Numbered from the stretch's first letter, positions 28,683 to 39,430 are shown. The stretch: 64,000 nt of DNA from Sphaerochaeta sp. (GCA_018399495.1 JAGYOG010000003.1:1-64000), one strand, 5' to 3'. Numbers and translations are program-made. The notes: generated by a model not told the origin, from the sequence alone.

Positions 28683-29791
28683 AAGATCCAGGAAGCTCCG
28701 AGGGTCAAGGAGATACGTTCGTCAATCGGCCCAAAAGTGGGATGGATAACCTGGTTATTCCAACTGAACAGATCTCCCTCCTCTCCTATAGGAGCACTGA
28801 GGAAGCCCAGGAGGCTGAAGCCTTCAAGGACTGCCCAGTTTACGCCGAGTGTTGCATTGAAGGAAAGATCCAACGGGCTGATGATCGTCCTTAGGGACCA
28901 AGAGAGGCTGGAAGAAGGGGTGTACACCACCTCAGGGTAGAGGAGCAGTGGGCAGTCTGCATCACTTTGGCTCTAGTTTCCAGCTTCCTGCAGGACGAGT
29001 CAGAAATCTATATGAAGGGATACGTTCTTGTCATTTTCCAGATACTGGATGTGGTACAACCCACCGGTAATTACCCAGGAGTCCAAGGTTTTCTGCCAAT
29101 AGCTCCACTCTGAGGAATGGCTAGGGAAGAAGAGAGATACCAGTCCGGTCCATGTTCCCTGAAGACTTATATAGGGGGCTTATGCAGGCGTTCACTCTCA
29201 TAGAGGGTGATATAGCCTGCCTCCACCTTGGTCTCCTTGTACAGTGGTGTAGAAGCGAGCTCCTCCACCCATATGTTCAATAGTTTTGTCCGACGAGGGG
29301 GAGTACTACTGCCTCGGCAAAGCTAAAGAATCCCAGAGGATATTCAGACTTACCAGGAGCCCTGTCTCACTGCGAAGTTCTGCTTGGGTCATCGTCACAG
29401 AGGTGTCATTGCTCCCATAGAGCACATCCCCAGCATTGCTGCATTCCATCCCCCCAAGAGAGTGCGGGTCTTTCCTGCTGTTATAGGCGGAAGGAGGGAA
29501 GCGTGCCTTGGAAGTAAGCCTTGTGAAGGATTTCTTGATAGATAATAGGAGCAGATGCAATACTAAATAGCATTGGATTTGGGGTTTTTAAGACTACTTC
29601 CCCACGTACATTGCCACCCTTCCTGAGCTGATCGAGAGACTGAGGGCGGGAGCCATCGTCCACCCACTCTGGCTCGTATTCGCGTAGCTGATTTCATTGA
29701 GTAATTGCACTCCACCACTGGGTTTTCAGCCGCGCTCAAGGTGGGGTCCAATACATAGGATGAGTGATAGAAGGAGAGGCTTTTTTACCAT
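28679..29791 (-). pseudogene. Putative outer-membrane protein, disrupted by frameshifts/stops
   Basis: Start MVKKPLLLSLILCIG, C-term ...HPTFGPIDERISLTLGASWIF; frame shifts repeatedly in between. Confidence 0.6.
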
Positions 29792-30506
29792 GTCACTTTC
29801 TCCAAGGTGAATAGGTTTCACCGAGGTGATATCTACCTCCAAAGTATCGAGCGTCATCCATGTGGCGCTGCTACTCTTCATTGCATCCTCAATACGAGTT
29901 TCTTTAGGCAAGGTCCTTCCATCTACTACCAATGTGTCGAGTACCTCCATCTCCTTGAGTATAAGCGCCCGTGGCTCTCCGTGGAATATTCTTCCATGTC
30001 AGGTCTCCTTGTCCACCCAGATTTTCTGAACCGGATAGGCTACCTGTCTCGTTTTTGCCGTAAGTGGTAAGGATATAGCAATCCCTCCCGTTGAGGGTCT
30101 CAATTTCCGTCGAGTGTAACAGTATAGTCATCAAGGGTCGTTTTTCCTCCGTCATATCCTCATAGGAAAGGTCGCTGCCGAGCACTGACTGTCTGAGCGC
30201 TGCCCCTTGCAGCCTGATCAATTCCTCAGCATCGGGGTAGAAGAGATAGAGACTTCCCTTGGTTCTGAGAATTTTTTGTCCTCGCTCAGCGATGCTGGTG
30301 AACTCGATCAGGGAATCGGTTGTTCCACGAGCCCAGGCCTTGAAGGTGCTCTTTGGTCCCGGGAACCGGTCAGTCGTCTTGATCGAGCCGGTGGAGTAGG
30401 AGGTTTCAAAGGTGGCTTGTGCATCCATCTCCCCGACAATCTCTTGGGCGGTGATTGCAAACAGGGAAACAGGAAGGAAGAGTATAGTGAGTCCAAGCAG
30501 GACCAT
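29750..30506 (-). pseudogene. Outer-membrane lipoprotein-sorting (LolA-like) protein, frameshifted
   Basis: MVLLGLTILFLPVSLFAITAQEIVGEMD...LGSDLSYEDM..., then other frame VAYPVQKIWVDKET and EMEVLDTLVVDGRTLPKETRIEDAMKSSSATWMTLDTLEVD. Confidence 0.7.
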
Positions 30507-30699
30507 GATGTGGATACGTTTGTGACATACAGCGTAAAGTGCCTCCACAATTTCTATTTTTGAAGCTTTTTCTAGATGGAATAAGCGTAGAGAGTGACGA
30601 GATGATAATCGCGTAGATCCATACAAAGAGGGCGGTGAACCAGTTGACCTGTGGGGAAAAGGATGGAGGATACCCATATCGACACCACTCATCGCCTCA

Positions 30700-31744
30700 G
30701 TGAAATTGATTCCAGTCTACTGAGTATGTAGACGATCAAGACCCCTACGATCGTTCCGAATGTTGAACCGGCAATGCTGATAAACGTTCCTTCCAAAAGG
30801 AACAGCCTGGTAAGTTCCTTGCCCTGCATTCCCAGAGCTCCCAAGGTTCCACTTTCTGAACTCTCATAGATGACCTCATCATTGTCGTTGATGATGACCG
30901 TGCTTCCGGCAGAACAAAGAAGATGCGGCTCCCATCACATAATAGATGAACTTGGCAATGGAGAGGAATGTATACATCATATTAAGATCTTTCCATGCAC
31001 GAAATGTTTCAAGGGCAGCTGTTCCTGCAGGGCAGTTTCACCAGCATTGGCTACATCTCTTCTTTTTGTATCCATCCTCGGTGAGAAGCAGGACTTCCTG
31101 GGTTTGTCCTTCCATCCTGAGGAGGTACTGAGCCCTGATCATGGTACATACCGTCTCTTTGCACTCAACCCTCCGACAGGGATGGAGGCAATGCCAACAA
31201 TAGTGAAGGTCATAGCGTTGGAACCCCTGAGAGCGGTGGAGTGTCAACATGGTCACCTTGTCCCCAGTGAGAAAATGGCATCGCGTGCGAATTTGCCCAT
31301 CAACAGCTCATTGGCTCCGATTCAGATTCTCCCTTCATTCACGATTGCAGGGAAGTCAATGAAAGCCTGCTCCGTGTTGAAATCGACACCCATGGCTCCA
31401 TTGTTTTTCTCGTCAATATACAGATTGGCAGGAAAGTTGATCCGCGCAGTAGCTGCTTCAACTCCCTCGACATTCGAGGCAATAGAGGTCACCTCTTCGG
31501 TGTCCAAACTCAAGTGTAGAGGATTGTATCGTTCATACTTCTCATACTCTGCATGTCTGATTCTTACCTCTCCGGTGTAGTAGCTGGTAAGGTTGTTAGC
31601 CATATCTGTTTCCATGGTCTCAAGCAAAGCCAACAGTGCCATGATTGCCATTGCTGAAACAGCAATGGCTACAGCAGAGAGAATGGAGCGACGGAGATTC
31701 CTGAAAACATTGCGAAAAGCTACAGCTGGTAATTTTATCGTCAT
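30700..31744 (-). pseudogene. ABC transporter permease (MacB/FtsX-like), frameshifted
   Basis: N-term MTIKLPAVAFRNVFRNLRRSILSAVAIAVSAMAI; C-term fragment GALGMQGKELTRLFLLEGTFISIAGSTFGTIVGVLIVYILSRL in other frames. Confidence 0.75.
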
Positions 31745-31753
31745 CGTCTTCTC

Positions 31754-33001
31754 CTATTGATGGTGCAAGCACGTGGGAATGTCGAGTTTCAAAGCCCTTC
31801 TGATGGGAAGAACTGCTACAAGCATGGAGAGGAGTATTCCGGCAGAGAATGCCTTGAGTATGGTAGAAAGACTCCATGCTCCTCGCATGATACTCGAAAT
31901 CCTAAATCCGATATCCATTTCTCTGAACATGAAGCCGAAATCGAAACCTGTGTTCACCAGATAGATATTCACCAGACTGCCAAGCGCAATCCCCACGACC
32001 GATCCGATGAGTCCGATACCTCCAGCTTCAAAGAGAAAGGAGAGCAGGATATCGCGATCCTTCATGCCGAGAGCTCGCATCATGCCAAGCTCTCTCATTC
32101 TCTCATACATCGCCATCAACATCGTGTTTGAAACACCGACAGCTGCTATGATGAATACAAGGAAGAGAATCATGCCGGTTCCCCCTTGTTTGGCTTCCAC
32201 GAGAGCTAGGTAATCTCGAGCAAGATCCTCCCAGGTAAATACGCTGAACCCCTCGGGGAGTTTTGCCTGAAGTGTCGCTTTCGCTTGTTCGAGATTGGTT
32301 TTCTCAGGAAGGAGAATATCGATACTTGTTACCGAGTTTTCCATTCCAAGGTACGTGTCAGCTGCCTCAATATCCATCATGATGAGTGTTCGGTTTACAT
32401 TGGGGTTAGGGCAGTTTACGATACCGACAATTTGCATATCGAAGGCCTCATAGAAGCCTCCCTTGCCCCTCGTGAGAAACGTAACCCAGTAGCCGACCTC
32501 TGCTCCGATGTCTTCAGCGAACCAACTACCCAGTACCACTCCATCCATCTCATCTGGTTCAAGGAATCGTCCTTCTACCAAGGTATCTTCGAAACGATAG
32601 ACCTCAAAATCTTGTTCGGGATTGATGGCAGTCACTTTGACACTCATATTGCCATCTTCACCAAAGTCGTCACTATAGAGAATCATATCAGCGGCGAAGG
32701 TGGTCCTGACTGTTGCTGTCCCTTGTTCTTCTTCTACCAAAGGAATGATAGATTCTGGATTCTCAATACTGGTTTCAAGAGGGAGGAACGCACGGTCTTC
32801 CCAGTATCCCTCAGCATAGATACGAAGGGAGGCTGTCTCATACCAACGCAGGTTACGCATCGATTCGAGCGTAGCACCCCCTAGGATGGAATCAACGATG
32901 ATGTACATCATCAATCCTACTGCAATGGCCACAGCGGTAATGATTGTACGCCGCTTGTAGCGGCTGAGATTCTTCACTGCCAGTTGCAGGATAAATTTCA
33001 T
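31754..33001 (-). CDS. ABC transporter permease (MacB/FtsX-like)
   Basis: FILQLAVKNLSRYKRRTIITAVAIAVG, MALYERMRELGMMRALGMKDRDIL-like C-terminal motif. Confidence 0.88.
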   Translation of the reverse strand: MKFILQLAVKNLSRYKRRTIITAVAIAVGLMMYIIVDSILGGATLESMRNLRWYETASLRIYAEGYWEDRAFLPLETSIENPESIIPLVEEEQGTATVRTTFAADMILYSDDFGEDGNMSVKVTAINPEQDFEVYRFEDTLVEGRFLEPDEMDGVVLGSWFAEDIGAEVGYWVTFLTRGKGGFYEAFDMQIVGIVNCPNPNVNRTLIMMDIEAADTYLGMENSVTSIDILLPEKTNLEQAKATLQAKLPEGFSVFTWEDLARDYLALVEAKQGGTGMILFLVFIIAAVGVSNTMLMAMYERMRELGMMRALGMKDRDILLSFLFEAGGIGLIGSVVGIALGSLVNIYLVNTGFDFGFMFREMDIGFRISSIMRGAWSLSTILKAFSAGILLSMLVAVLPIRRALKLDIPTCLHHQ

Positions 33002-33687
33002 TACTGCCTCCTTTCGTCACTGACGATTGCCCCGTCATGTAGTTGTACGAGGCGGGAAGCATAATCCATGACCATCTGGTCGTGGGTGGAGAAGATGAAT
33101 GTGGTATGATACTTCTCATTCATGCGTTTCATCAGCTTGAGTATCTCTTCCCCTGTTTTGGAATCCAGATTGGCGGTGGGTTCATCAGCGAGGATAATCT
33201 GAGGATTTTTCACCAGTGAACGGGCGATGGCAATTCTCTGTTGTTGCCCACCACTGAGCTTGGCAGGCCTTCGGTTCTCCATTCCTTCCAGACCAACTTC
33301 CTTGAGTACCTCATAAGTTCGTCGCTTGATTTCACTCTCATTGATGTCAAGCAAGGAGAGTACAAAGCTGACATTCTCGTAGGCGGAAAGAACGGGAATC
33401 AAATTGTAGGTCTGGAAAATGAAGCCAAGATTGTTTCGTCTGAATGCAGTTTTTTCTACCTTGCCCATGGTACTGACCGCGGTATCATTGATGAAGATTT
33501 CTCCTTCATCCAATCCATCAATACAACCAATAAGATTGAGTAGTGTGGTTTTTCCTGAGCCAGAAGGGCCTGCAATAGAAAGGAACTCTCCTGCCTCAAT
33601 ATCCAGTGAGACCTTTTTCAAAGCCTTGACTACGGTTTCACCTGTCTTGTAATTTCTCGATACCTTTTCAATTCTGATCATGCTCAT
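33001..33687 (-). CDS. ABC transporter ATP-binding protein (MacB/LolD-like)
   Basis: GPSGSGKTTLLNLIG, LSGGQQQRIAIARSL, ILADEPTANLDSKTG. Confidence 0.95.
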   Translation of the reverse strand: MSMIRIEKVSRNYKTGETVVKALKKVSLDIEAGEFLSIAGPSGSGKTTLLNLIGCIDGLDEGEIFINDTAVSTMGKVEKTAFRRNNLGFIFQTYNLIPVLSAYENVSFVLSLLDINESEIKRRTYEVLKEVGLEGMENRRPAKLSGGQQQRIAIARSLVKNPQIILADEPTANLDSKTGEEILKLMKRMNEKYHTTFIFSTHDQMVMDYASRLVQLHDGAIVSDERRQ

Positions 33688-34780
33688 CTTTTGTTACTTC
33701 CTTCTCACTGTTTCGTTTGGCCTGTTCTACTTTCTGCATTGCCGCTGTACCCATGACCGCCCCAAAGTCCATATGCTCCAGGATTGATGCCGGCATCAGC
33801 ATCATTGAGTTGTTCTGCCTGATTCCCTCATATACCATGTTCATTGATCGAAGCTGGAGTGCAATCGGGTCATTTGCATATTCTGCTGAAGCCTCGGTGA
33901 ATTTCTTTGCAATCTCCACCTCTGCAGCGCCTAATATGATTCTCGATTCCTTTTCACGCTCAGCCTGAGCCTGCTTACTCAATGCATCTTCCAGTTCCTT
34001 GGGTATAACGATATCGGTAATTTCAATGGAGAGAATGGTTACACCCCATGGGTTGGTCTTTGCATCGAGCGCCTGCTGAATCTCCCTGCCCAGCTTCTCA
34101 CGTTCGCTAAGTAGACTTCTGAGGTAGTGTTTACCGATGGAATCACGAAGTGCTGTCTGAGCAGAAAGAATGACGGCCTCAGTGTAATCCTCTACTTCCA
34201 AGATAGCTTTCTTTGCATCCCAAATCATCCAGAAAGCAAGGGCATCTACATGGACAGGAACGGTATCCTTGGTAAGTGTTTTCTCTGCACTGAAGTCAGT
34301 CGCCCTGATACGGGTATCGATGAACTCAGCTGCCCGGTCGATCAAGGGAATGAGGAAAAACAGTCCGGGACCTCTTACTTTCTGGAATTTGCCCAGTCTA
34401 AGGATGATAACCTTGTCCCAGTGGTAAACCAACTGGAAGGCGGATGAGATGAGAAGGCCGAGTGTGGAAAAAGCGGTAATCGGATAGAGATACACTGAGA
34501 GATCCCCGATTACCCAGACCCACAGGATCAGAATTATTGCCATCACCAACGTCCACAGGGGGAAGAGGGCGATGACAATTGCGGCTGTAAAAGCCGCAGT
34601 GCTTACCATGACTATCGCCTCATGGGACATGGGAGGATAGAGTAAAAGTTGCAAGATTGCTCCTCCAGCGAGAAAGAGCGCCAGCACCAAGAAGGAGAGT
34701 GCGCTGTAGTTGAAGTCTTTCTTCAAGACAAAACCCTTTAGGTTCTTGATGCGTTCGATTTTTTTCTTGTACAGGTTCAT
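33668..34780 (-). CDS. Slipin/stomatin-like SPFH protein with extra N-terminal membrane segments
   Basis: VIILRLGKFQKVRGPGLFFLIPLIDRAAEFIDTRIRATDFSAEKTLTKDTVPVHVDALAFWMIWDAKKA. Confidence 0.88.
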   Translation of the reverse strand: MNLYKKKIERIKNLKGFVLKKDFNYSALSFLVLALFLAGGAILQLLLYPPMSHEAIVMVSTAAFTAAIVIALFPLWTLVMAIILILWVWVIGDLSVYLYPITAFSTLGLLISSAFQLVYHWDKVIILRLGKFQKVRGPGLFFLIPLIDRAAEFIDTRIRATDFSAEKTLTKDTVPVHVDALAFWMIWDAKKAILEVEDYTEAVILSAQTALRDSIGKHYLRSLLSEREKLGREIQQALDAKTNPWGVTILSIEITDIVIPKELEDALSKQAQAEREKESRIILGAAEVEIAKKFTEASAEYANDPIALQLRSMNMVYEGIRQNNSMMLMPASILEHMDFGAVMGTAAMQKVEQAKRNSEKEVTKDEHDQN

Positions 34781-34782
34781 GA

Positions 34783-35211
34783 TTATTCCCCTCGTTTGTG
34801 TACTTCACTTCCCATGTCTTTGATTGCCTCAATCAATTCACTTGGCTGAAATCCATAGGAAGAAGCTTTTGTAATATATTCCTTGGTGATTTGGGAGAGA
34901 ATGCGTTCCCGTTCGATACCATCGATACTGATTTCCTTGTCACTGATGAATGTTCCTGAACCTTGTTGGGTCACCACGATATTTCTTATTTCCATCTCTG
35001 CATACGCTCTGGCAACAGTGTTTGGGTTAACGCTTAAATCCACTGCCAAGGCTCTAACAGTAGGTAGTTGAACACCTTTTTCCAATCTTCCATCTGCGAT
35101 TGCCATTTCCACCTGGAAGATGATCTGCTTATAGAACGGCACACCACTTCTCACATCTAGGCTAAACTCCAACTTTGGTTCAATTTTGGCCATCACCACC
35201 AATTTCCTCAC
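34783..35211 (-). CDS. GntR-family regulator (YtrA-like short form)
   Basis: GVPFYKQIIFQVEMAIADGRLEKGVQLPTVRALAVDLSVNPNTVARAYAEME. Confidence 0.92.
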   Translation of the reverse strand: MRKLVVMAKIEPKLEFSLDVRSGVPFYKQIIFQVEMAIADGRLEKGVQLPTVRALAVDLSVNPNTVARAYAEMEIRNIVVTQQGSGTFISDKEISIDGIERERILSQITKEYITKASSYGFQPSELIEAIKDMGSEVHKRGE

Positions 35212-35326
35212 TTCTTGTACTATTGTACTGGTTGATTAGTACAATGTCAACAATATCTTCATTCTGTTTAGAAAGAGAAAGCTGCCTCTTTTTAGAAACA
35301 GCTTGAATACTTACTAACTTGTTTAA

Positions 35327-36163
35327 TTACTTATGTTTGATAAAGGTTCCTTCCTGTAGTTCCTGTCGTGCAATGCGTAGCTCTTCATGGGTATTCATGA
35401 CAATAGGGCCAGCCCATACAATAGGTTCCTTCAAAGGCTTTGCAGCATAGAGGAAAAAGCGAACACCTGCTTTCCCAGATGAGAGTGAGAGGGTATCCCC
35501 TTCGCCAAAGAGTACAGCCCTATGATAGGGTACCTCCTCGCCATCTGTATGTAATGATCCCTCCACTATATATAGGAACAGTGTGTTCTCAGAAGGAACC
35601 TCCAAACTCCAGGCCTGATTGGCCTCCAGTTTAACATCGAGGTAGGTGGTTTTTACATAATCACCTTCTTCAGGTCCCCTGGTCCCACTGTAGGAACCAC
35701 TGATGATCTTAACTTCACTTTTTGCTTTCTTGACAACAGGGATTTGTTCTTTCCTGATGTCTCGATACGCGGGTTCAGTTATCTTGTCTTTCTTGGGAAG
35801 GTTGATCCAAAGCTGGCAGCCAAGCATGTAATCACTGATCTGGGGCATCTCTTGGTGAATGATGCCACTTTCACCGGTCATCCATTGGCAACACCCCTCG
35901 TTTATTGATCCACTGTTTCCTAGGCTATCCCCATGCTCAATCTCACCTTCAATGAGGTAGGTAACCGTCTCAATCCCACGGTGGGGATGCCAAGGAAATC
36001 CTTTGACATAGTCTTCACTATCCTCTGAATCAAAAGCGTCCAGCATGAGAAAGGGGTCGAACTCCTTGGTGTCATTGTATCCAATGACCCGGACCAACTT
36101 GACTCCGGCTCCGTCGTACTGTACTGCACCGCCTGTGATGCGCTTGATGGGTCGTTCTCTCAA
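35327..36163 (-). CDS. Pirin family protein
   Basis: DPFLMLDAFDSED, GFPWHPHRGIETVTYLIEGEIEHGDSLGNSG, GCCQWMTGESGIIHQEMP. Confidence 0.93.
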   Translation of the reverse strand: MRERPIKRITGGAVQYDGAGVKLVRVIGYNDTKEFDPFLMLDAFDSEDSEDYVKGFPWHPHRGIETVTYLIEGEIEHGDSLGNSGSINEGCCQWMTGESGIIHQEMPQISDYMLGCQLWINLPKKDKITEPAYRDIRKEQIPVVKKAKSEVKIISGSYSGTRGPEEGDYVKTTYLDVKLEANQAWSLEVPSENTLFLYIVEGSLHTDGEEVPYHRAVLFGEGDTLSLSSGKAGVRFFLYAAKPLKEPIVWAGPIVMNTHEELRIARQELQEGTFIKHK

Positions 36164-36193
36164 GATCCTTCCTTGTACTATATACAGAGTATA

Positions 36194-36216
36194 ACACCCA
36201 CGTTGGACGTGGGTGT
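36194..36216. terminator. Perfect 10 bp hairpin between ferritin and pirin genes
   Basis: ACACCCACGT-TGG-ACGTGGGTGT; no strong T-run, so terminator function is tentative. Confidence 0.45.
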
Positions 36217-36237
36217 CTGGAACTTATTTTGCATGTA

Positions 36238-36750
36238 TTACAGCTGCAAGGATGGAGGTGAGAAGACTCTTGCTTCCAGCTCCTTGTTGAGCATGTACAG
36301 GCCACGGTTGTCAGAGCCAAAGACCTCGAACTTCTGGATGTTCTCCTGGGCATTGGCTTCCTCTTCACCTTGTTCCTTGATGAACCAGTCCAGGAATTGC
36401 TGGGATCGGTAATCCTTCTGCTTGATGGCTTCTTCGTAGATGGTATTGATCAATGCCGTGACATATTCCTCATGCTTCAAAGCTTCAATGAGAGGATCCT
36501 TATTATTCTCATAGGATTTGCTGGGATTTGCCAGAGCAGATAATGTCACAGCATGTCCATTATTCAGCAAGTACTGGCGAAAGAGCATTGCGTGGCTCAT
36601 CTCTTCCTCTGCCTGGACCTTGAACCAGTTCTCGTATCCGAAAAGCCCTTTTTTAGCATAGAAGTTTGCCATGTCGAGATAGAGATAGGCGGAATAAAAC
36701 TCCTTGTTGATTTGTTCATTCAATAAATCGGCAATTTCTTTGGAAAGCAT
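36238..36750 (-). CDS. ftnA: Ferritin
   Basis: LLNEQINKEFYSAYLYLDMANFYAKKGLFGYENWFKVQAEEEMSHAMLF. Confidence 0.93.
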   Translation of the reverse strand: MLSKEIADLLNEQINKEFYSAYLYLDMANFYAKKGLFGYENWFKVQAEEEMSHAMLFRQYLLNNGHAVTLSALANPSKSYENNKDPLIEALKHEEYVTALINTIYEEAIKQKDYRSQQFLDWFIKEQGEEEANAQENIQKFEVFGSDNRGLYMLNKELEARVFSPPSLQL

Positions 36751-36789
36751 ATAAAACTCCTTCGTATTAATAATATAAAGATACTACTA

Positions 36790-36809
36790 ATATTGTGTAT
36801 CGACAATAT
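36790..36809. promoter_or_regulatory. Inverted repeat between ferritin and trkH
   Basis: ATATTGT-GTATCG-ACAATAT. Confidence 0.35.
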
Positions 36810-36864
36810 ACTAGTCACCTCATTCTCTTGCACTTCAGGAAAAGACACGATAGACTCTGTCAAC

Positions 36865-38163
36865 ATGAAAAAGCGTATGAAAAAGCCACTAAAAGCAAAT
36901 CAATATTTGCTTCTAGGCTTTCTGGCTATCATTCTGGTGGGGTCGTTGTTGTTGCGACTTCCCATTGCCCATAACGAGGGAATAAAAATTTCCTATTGGG
37001 ATTCCCTGTTTATATCCACCAGCGCTGTTTGTGTTACTGGACTCGTCACCGTCGATGTAGCGCTGACTTTCTCTCTCTTTGGTCGTGCAATCATTGCCAT
37101 CTTGATTTTGCTTGGTGGCTTGGGATTTGCCTCGATGGTTATCTCCTTCAGCCTCCTTTTAGGCATGAACATCGGACTCAGCCAACGGTCTTTCATCAAG
37201 GAAGCCTACAACCTCTCTTCTGTCCAAGGGACACTGATGGTGGTTCGTGCAGTCGGTTTGGCAGCTTTAGTGGTCCAAGGAGTTGGTGTATTCATTGAAT
37301 ATTTCATATTCCGTTCGTCTTATACTCCTCTTGATGCCTTGGGACATGCGGTATTCAATACCATCTCTGCATTCAACAACGCCGGCTTTGACCTTATGGG
37401 AAAGTTTCAGAGTCTTACCCTGTACCGTCATAGTGTTGCGATGAACCTTACTACAGCCTTCCTGATTATCATTGGAGGAACAGGGTTCTTTGTAATCGCA
37501 GATATAATGAAGAACCGTTCTTGGAAAAAACTGAGCATGCACTCCAGGATTGTAGTAACCATGAACAGTATACTCATCATTGGAGGGTTCCTGTTCTATT
37601 TCTTTGTGGAGCATTTGGAGCCTCTTGCAGCATTCTTCCAGAGTGTAACTACCAGGACAGCAGGATTCAATACAGTGGATATTGCAGGCTTGAGTCAAGC
37701 TGGCCTCCTTGTTACCATTGTCTTGATGTTTATTGGAGCAAGTCCAGGATCGACCGGTGGTGGTATTAAGACGTCCACAACCTTCACATTGTTTCTCAGT
37801 CTCGGCTCCTTGATGTTTGGCCGCCAGACAGCTGCCTTCAAGCGTAAGATTGGAGGTGAGAGTGTTCTCAAAGCCTTCCAAGTCCTGTTGCTTTCTATCC
37901 TGCTAATAGGTGGAGGAAGCTTTCTGTTGTTGCTTATTGAGGGATCAAAGTTTACGTTTCTTGAGGTTTTGTTTGAGGCGGTCTCCGCTTTCGCTACTGT
38001 TGGTCTTTCAATGGGAATCACCACCGAAATAGCTACGCTTTCTAAACTCGTATTGGTGGTAGTAATGTTTGCTGGAAGAGTCGGCCCTATCACTATAGCC
38101 ACCAGTTTTGCCAGAAAAGCATCACAATTGGGCTATGTTGAAGAGCAGGTGTTTATTGGTTAG
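36865..38163 (+). CDS. trkH: TrkH-type potassium uptake protein
   Basis: TSAVCVTGLVTVD, NTISAFNNAGFDL, TRTAGFNTVD, GASPGSTGGGIKT, SAFATVGLSMG. Confidence 0.92.
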   Translation: MKKRMKKPLKANQYLLLGFLAIILVGSLLLRLPIAHNEGIKISYWDSLFISTSAVCVTGLVTVDVALTFSLFGRAIIAILILLGGLGFASMVISFSLLLGMNIGLSQRSFIKEAYNLSSVQGTLMVVRAVGLAALVVQGVGVFIEYFIFRSSYTPLDALGHAVFNTISAFNNAGFDLMGKFQSLTLYRHSVAMNLTTAFLIIIGGTGFFVIADIMKNRSWKKLSMHSRIVVTMNSILIIGGFLFYFFVEHLEPLAAFFQSVTTRTAGFNTVDIAGLSQAGLLVTIVLMFIGASPGSTGGGIKTSTTFTLFLSLGSLMFGRQTAAFKRKIGGESVLKAFQVLLLSILLIGGGSFLLLLIEGSKFTFLEVLFEAVSAFATVGLSMGITTEIATLSKLVLVVVMFAGRVGPITIATSFARKASQLGYVEEQVFIG

Positions 38164-38176
38164 GAGGAAACCATCA

Positions 38177-38848
38177 ATGAAGAAAGAGTATGATCCCGAT
38201 GCCTATGGAATTATTGGACTGGGAAGGTTCGGCCTTTCCCTGGCCTTGGAGCTTACAAAGGCAGGGAAGCAAGTCATAGTTCTGGAGATAGAAGAAGAGA
38301 AACTGAATGCGGTTAAGGATCAGTTAGAGAATATCTATCCGGTAAAAGCAGTCACCGAAGAAGTGTTGCATGAATCTGGAATCTCCCACTGCCGAACTGC
38401 AATTGTCTGTATTGGAAAGAATATTGAATCAAATATCCTGGTAACGATGAGCTTGATCGAGCTGGGTATCCCCCGCGTTATTGCCAAGGCAACAAGCATG
38501 AACCATGGGAAAGTGCTTGAACATATCGGGGCAGAGGCGGTCTTTCCTGAGGTTGAGATGGGTGAGCGGCTAGCCCGTTCCTTGGTCTCCACTGGAACAC
38601 TGGACTTCCTGGAGCTATGCGACGACTTCTCCATTGCCAATATTTCTCTCACAAAGGCATTTGCCAACCAGAGCGTTGAAGATATCAACATCCGCAAGCA
38701 TTTCCATCTGAATATCATTGTGATAATCCGCCAAAAGAGAGCTATCAGTGAGATCCTTCCGAATTTTGTATTGGAAGAGGGAGACGTCTTGGTTGTAGGT
38801 GGTACCAATGATGCAATCAGGAAGTTTGAACAGGCAAATGAAGCTTAG
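38177..38848 (+). CDS. trkA: TrkA-type potassium uptake regulatory protein
   Basis: YGIIGLGRFGLSLALELTKAGKQVIVLEIEEEKLNAV; C-terminal TrkA-C-like domain. Confidence 0.9.
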   Translation: MKKEYDPDAYGIIGLGRFGLSLALELTKAGKQVIVLEIEEEKLNAVKDQLENIYPVKAVTEEVLHESGISHCRTAIVCIGKNIESNILVTMSLIELGIPRVIAKATSMNHGKVLEHIGAEAVFPEVEMGERLARSLVSTGTLDFLELCDDFSIANISLTKAFANQSVEDINIRKHFHLNIIVIIRQKRAISEILPNFVLEEGDVLVVGGTNDAIRKFEQANEA

Positions 38849-39366
38849 TTGATTGTCTGCTTGCCGGTAGCGAGGTCATGAGTGAACTCCCAGTACTCCT
38901 GGGTGTTCTCACGTACCTTCAGGAACTCCTCATCACTGAGGGTTCTGATGAGTTTCGCAGGAGTTCCAACCAACAATGAGCGGGGAGGATAAACCTTGTT
39001 CTGGGAAACCAGAGCCCCTGCAGCTACGATGGACTCTTCTCCGATCACTGCTCCGTTGAGCACAATAGCTCCCATACCGATGAGACAGTCATTACCAATG
39101 GTGCAGGCATGGATAATGGCTCCATGTCCAACGGTGCATCTTTCCCCTACCTTGAGTGGGGAGTCCTTGTCCACATGTGCAACTACGTTGTCCTGAAGGT
39201 TCGATTGCCCCCCAATATGAATGGTATTCACATCTGCCCTAAGCGTGGCATGAAACCAGACTGATACTCCCTCTCCCAACGTGACTTTTCCGATGACATC
39301 AGCACTGGGTGCGATGTAACAACCTTCTGCAATGCTCGGTGACACCCCATTATATGCGTACATCAT
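38845..39366 (-). CDS. Gamma-carbonic anhydrase family protein
   Basis: IAPSADVIGKVTLGEGVSVWFHATLRADVNTIHIGGQSNLQDNVVAHVD left-handed beta-helix repeats. Confidence 0.92.
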   Translation of the reverse strand: MMYAYNGVSPSIAEGCYIAPSADVIGKVTLGEGVSVWFHATLRADVNTIHIGGQSNLQDNVVAHVDKDSPLKVGERCTVGHGAIIHACTIGNDCLIGMGAIVLNGAVIGEESIVAAGALVSQNKVYPPRSLLVGTPAKLIRTLSDEEFLKVRENTQEYWEFTHDLATGKQTIN

Positions 39367-39430
39367 AGTCGGTTTCCTCTCTGGTTTGACTATAGCCGGA
39401 ATCCAAGGATTGTGTACAGACTAAAATAAA

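Noticed and set aside
30870-31580. 236 aa plus-strand ORF
   Set aside because: Opposite to the frameshifted ABC permease whose conserved residues are on the minus strand.
37267-37881. 204 aa minus-strand ORF inside trkH
   Set aside because: Antisense shadow ORF opposite a clearly recognised TrkH sequence.
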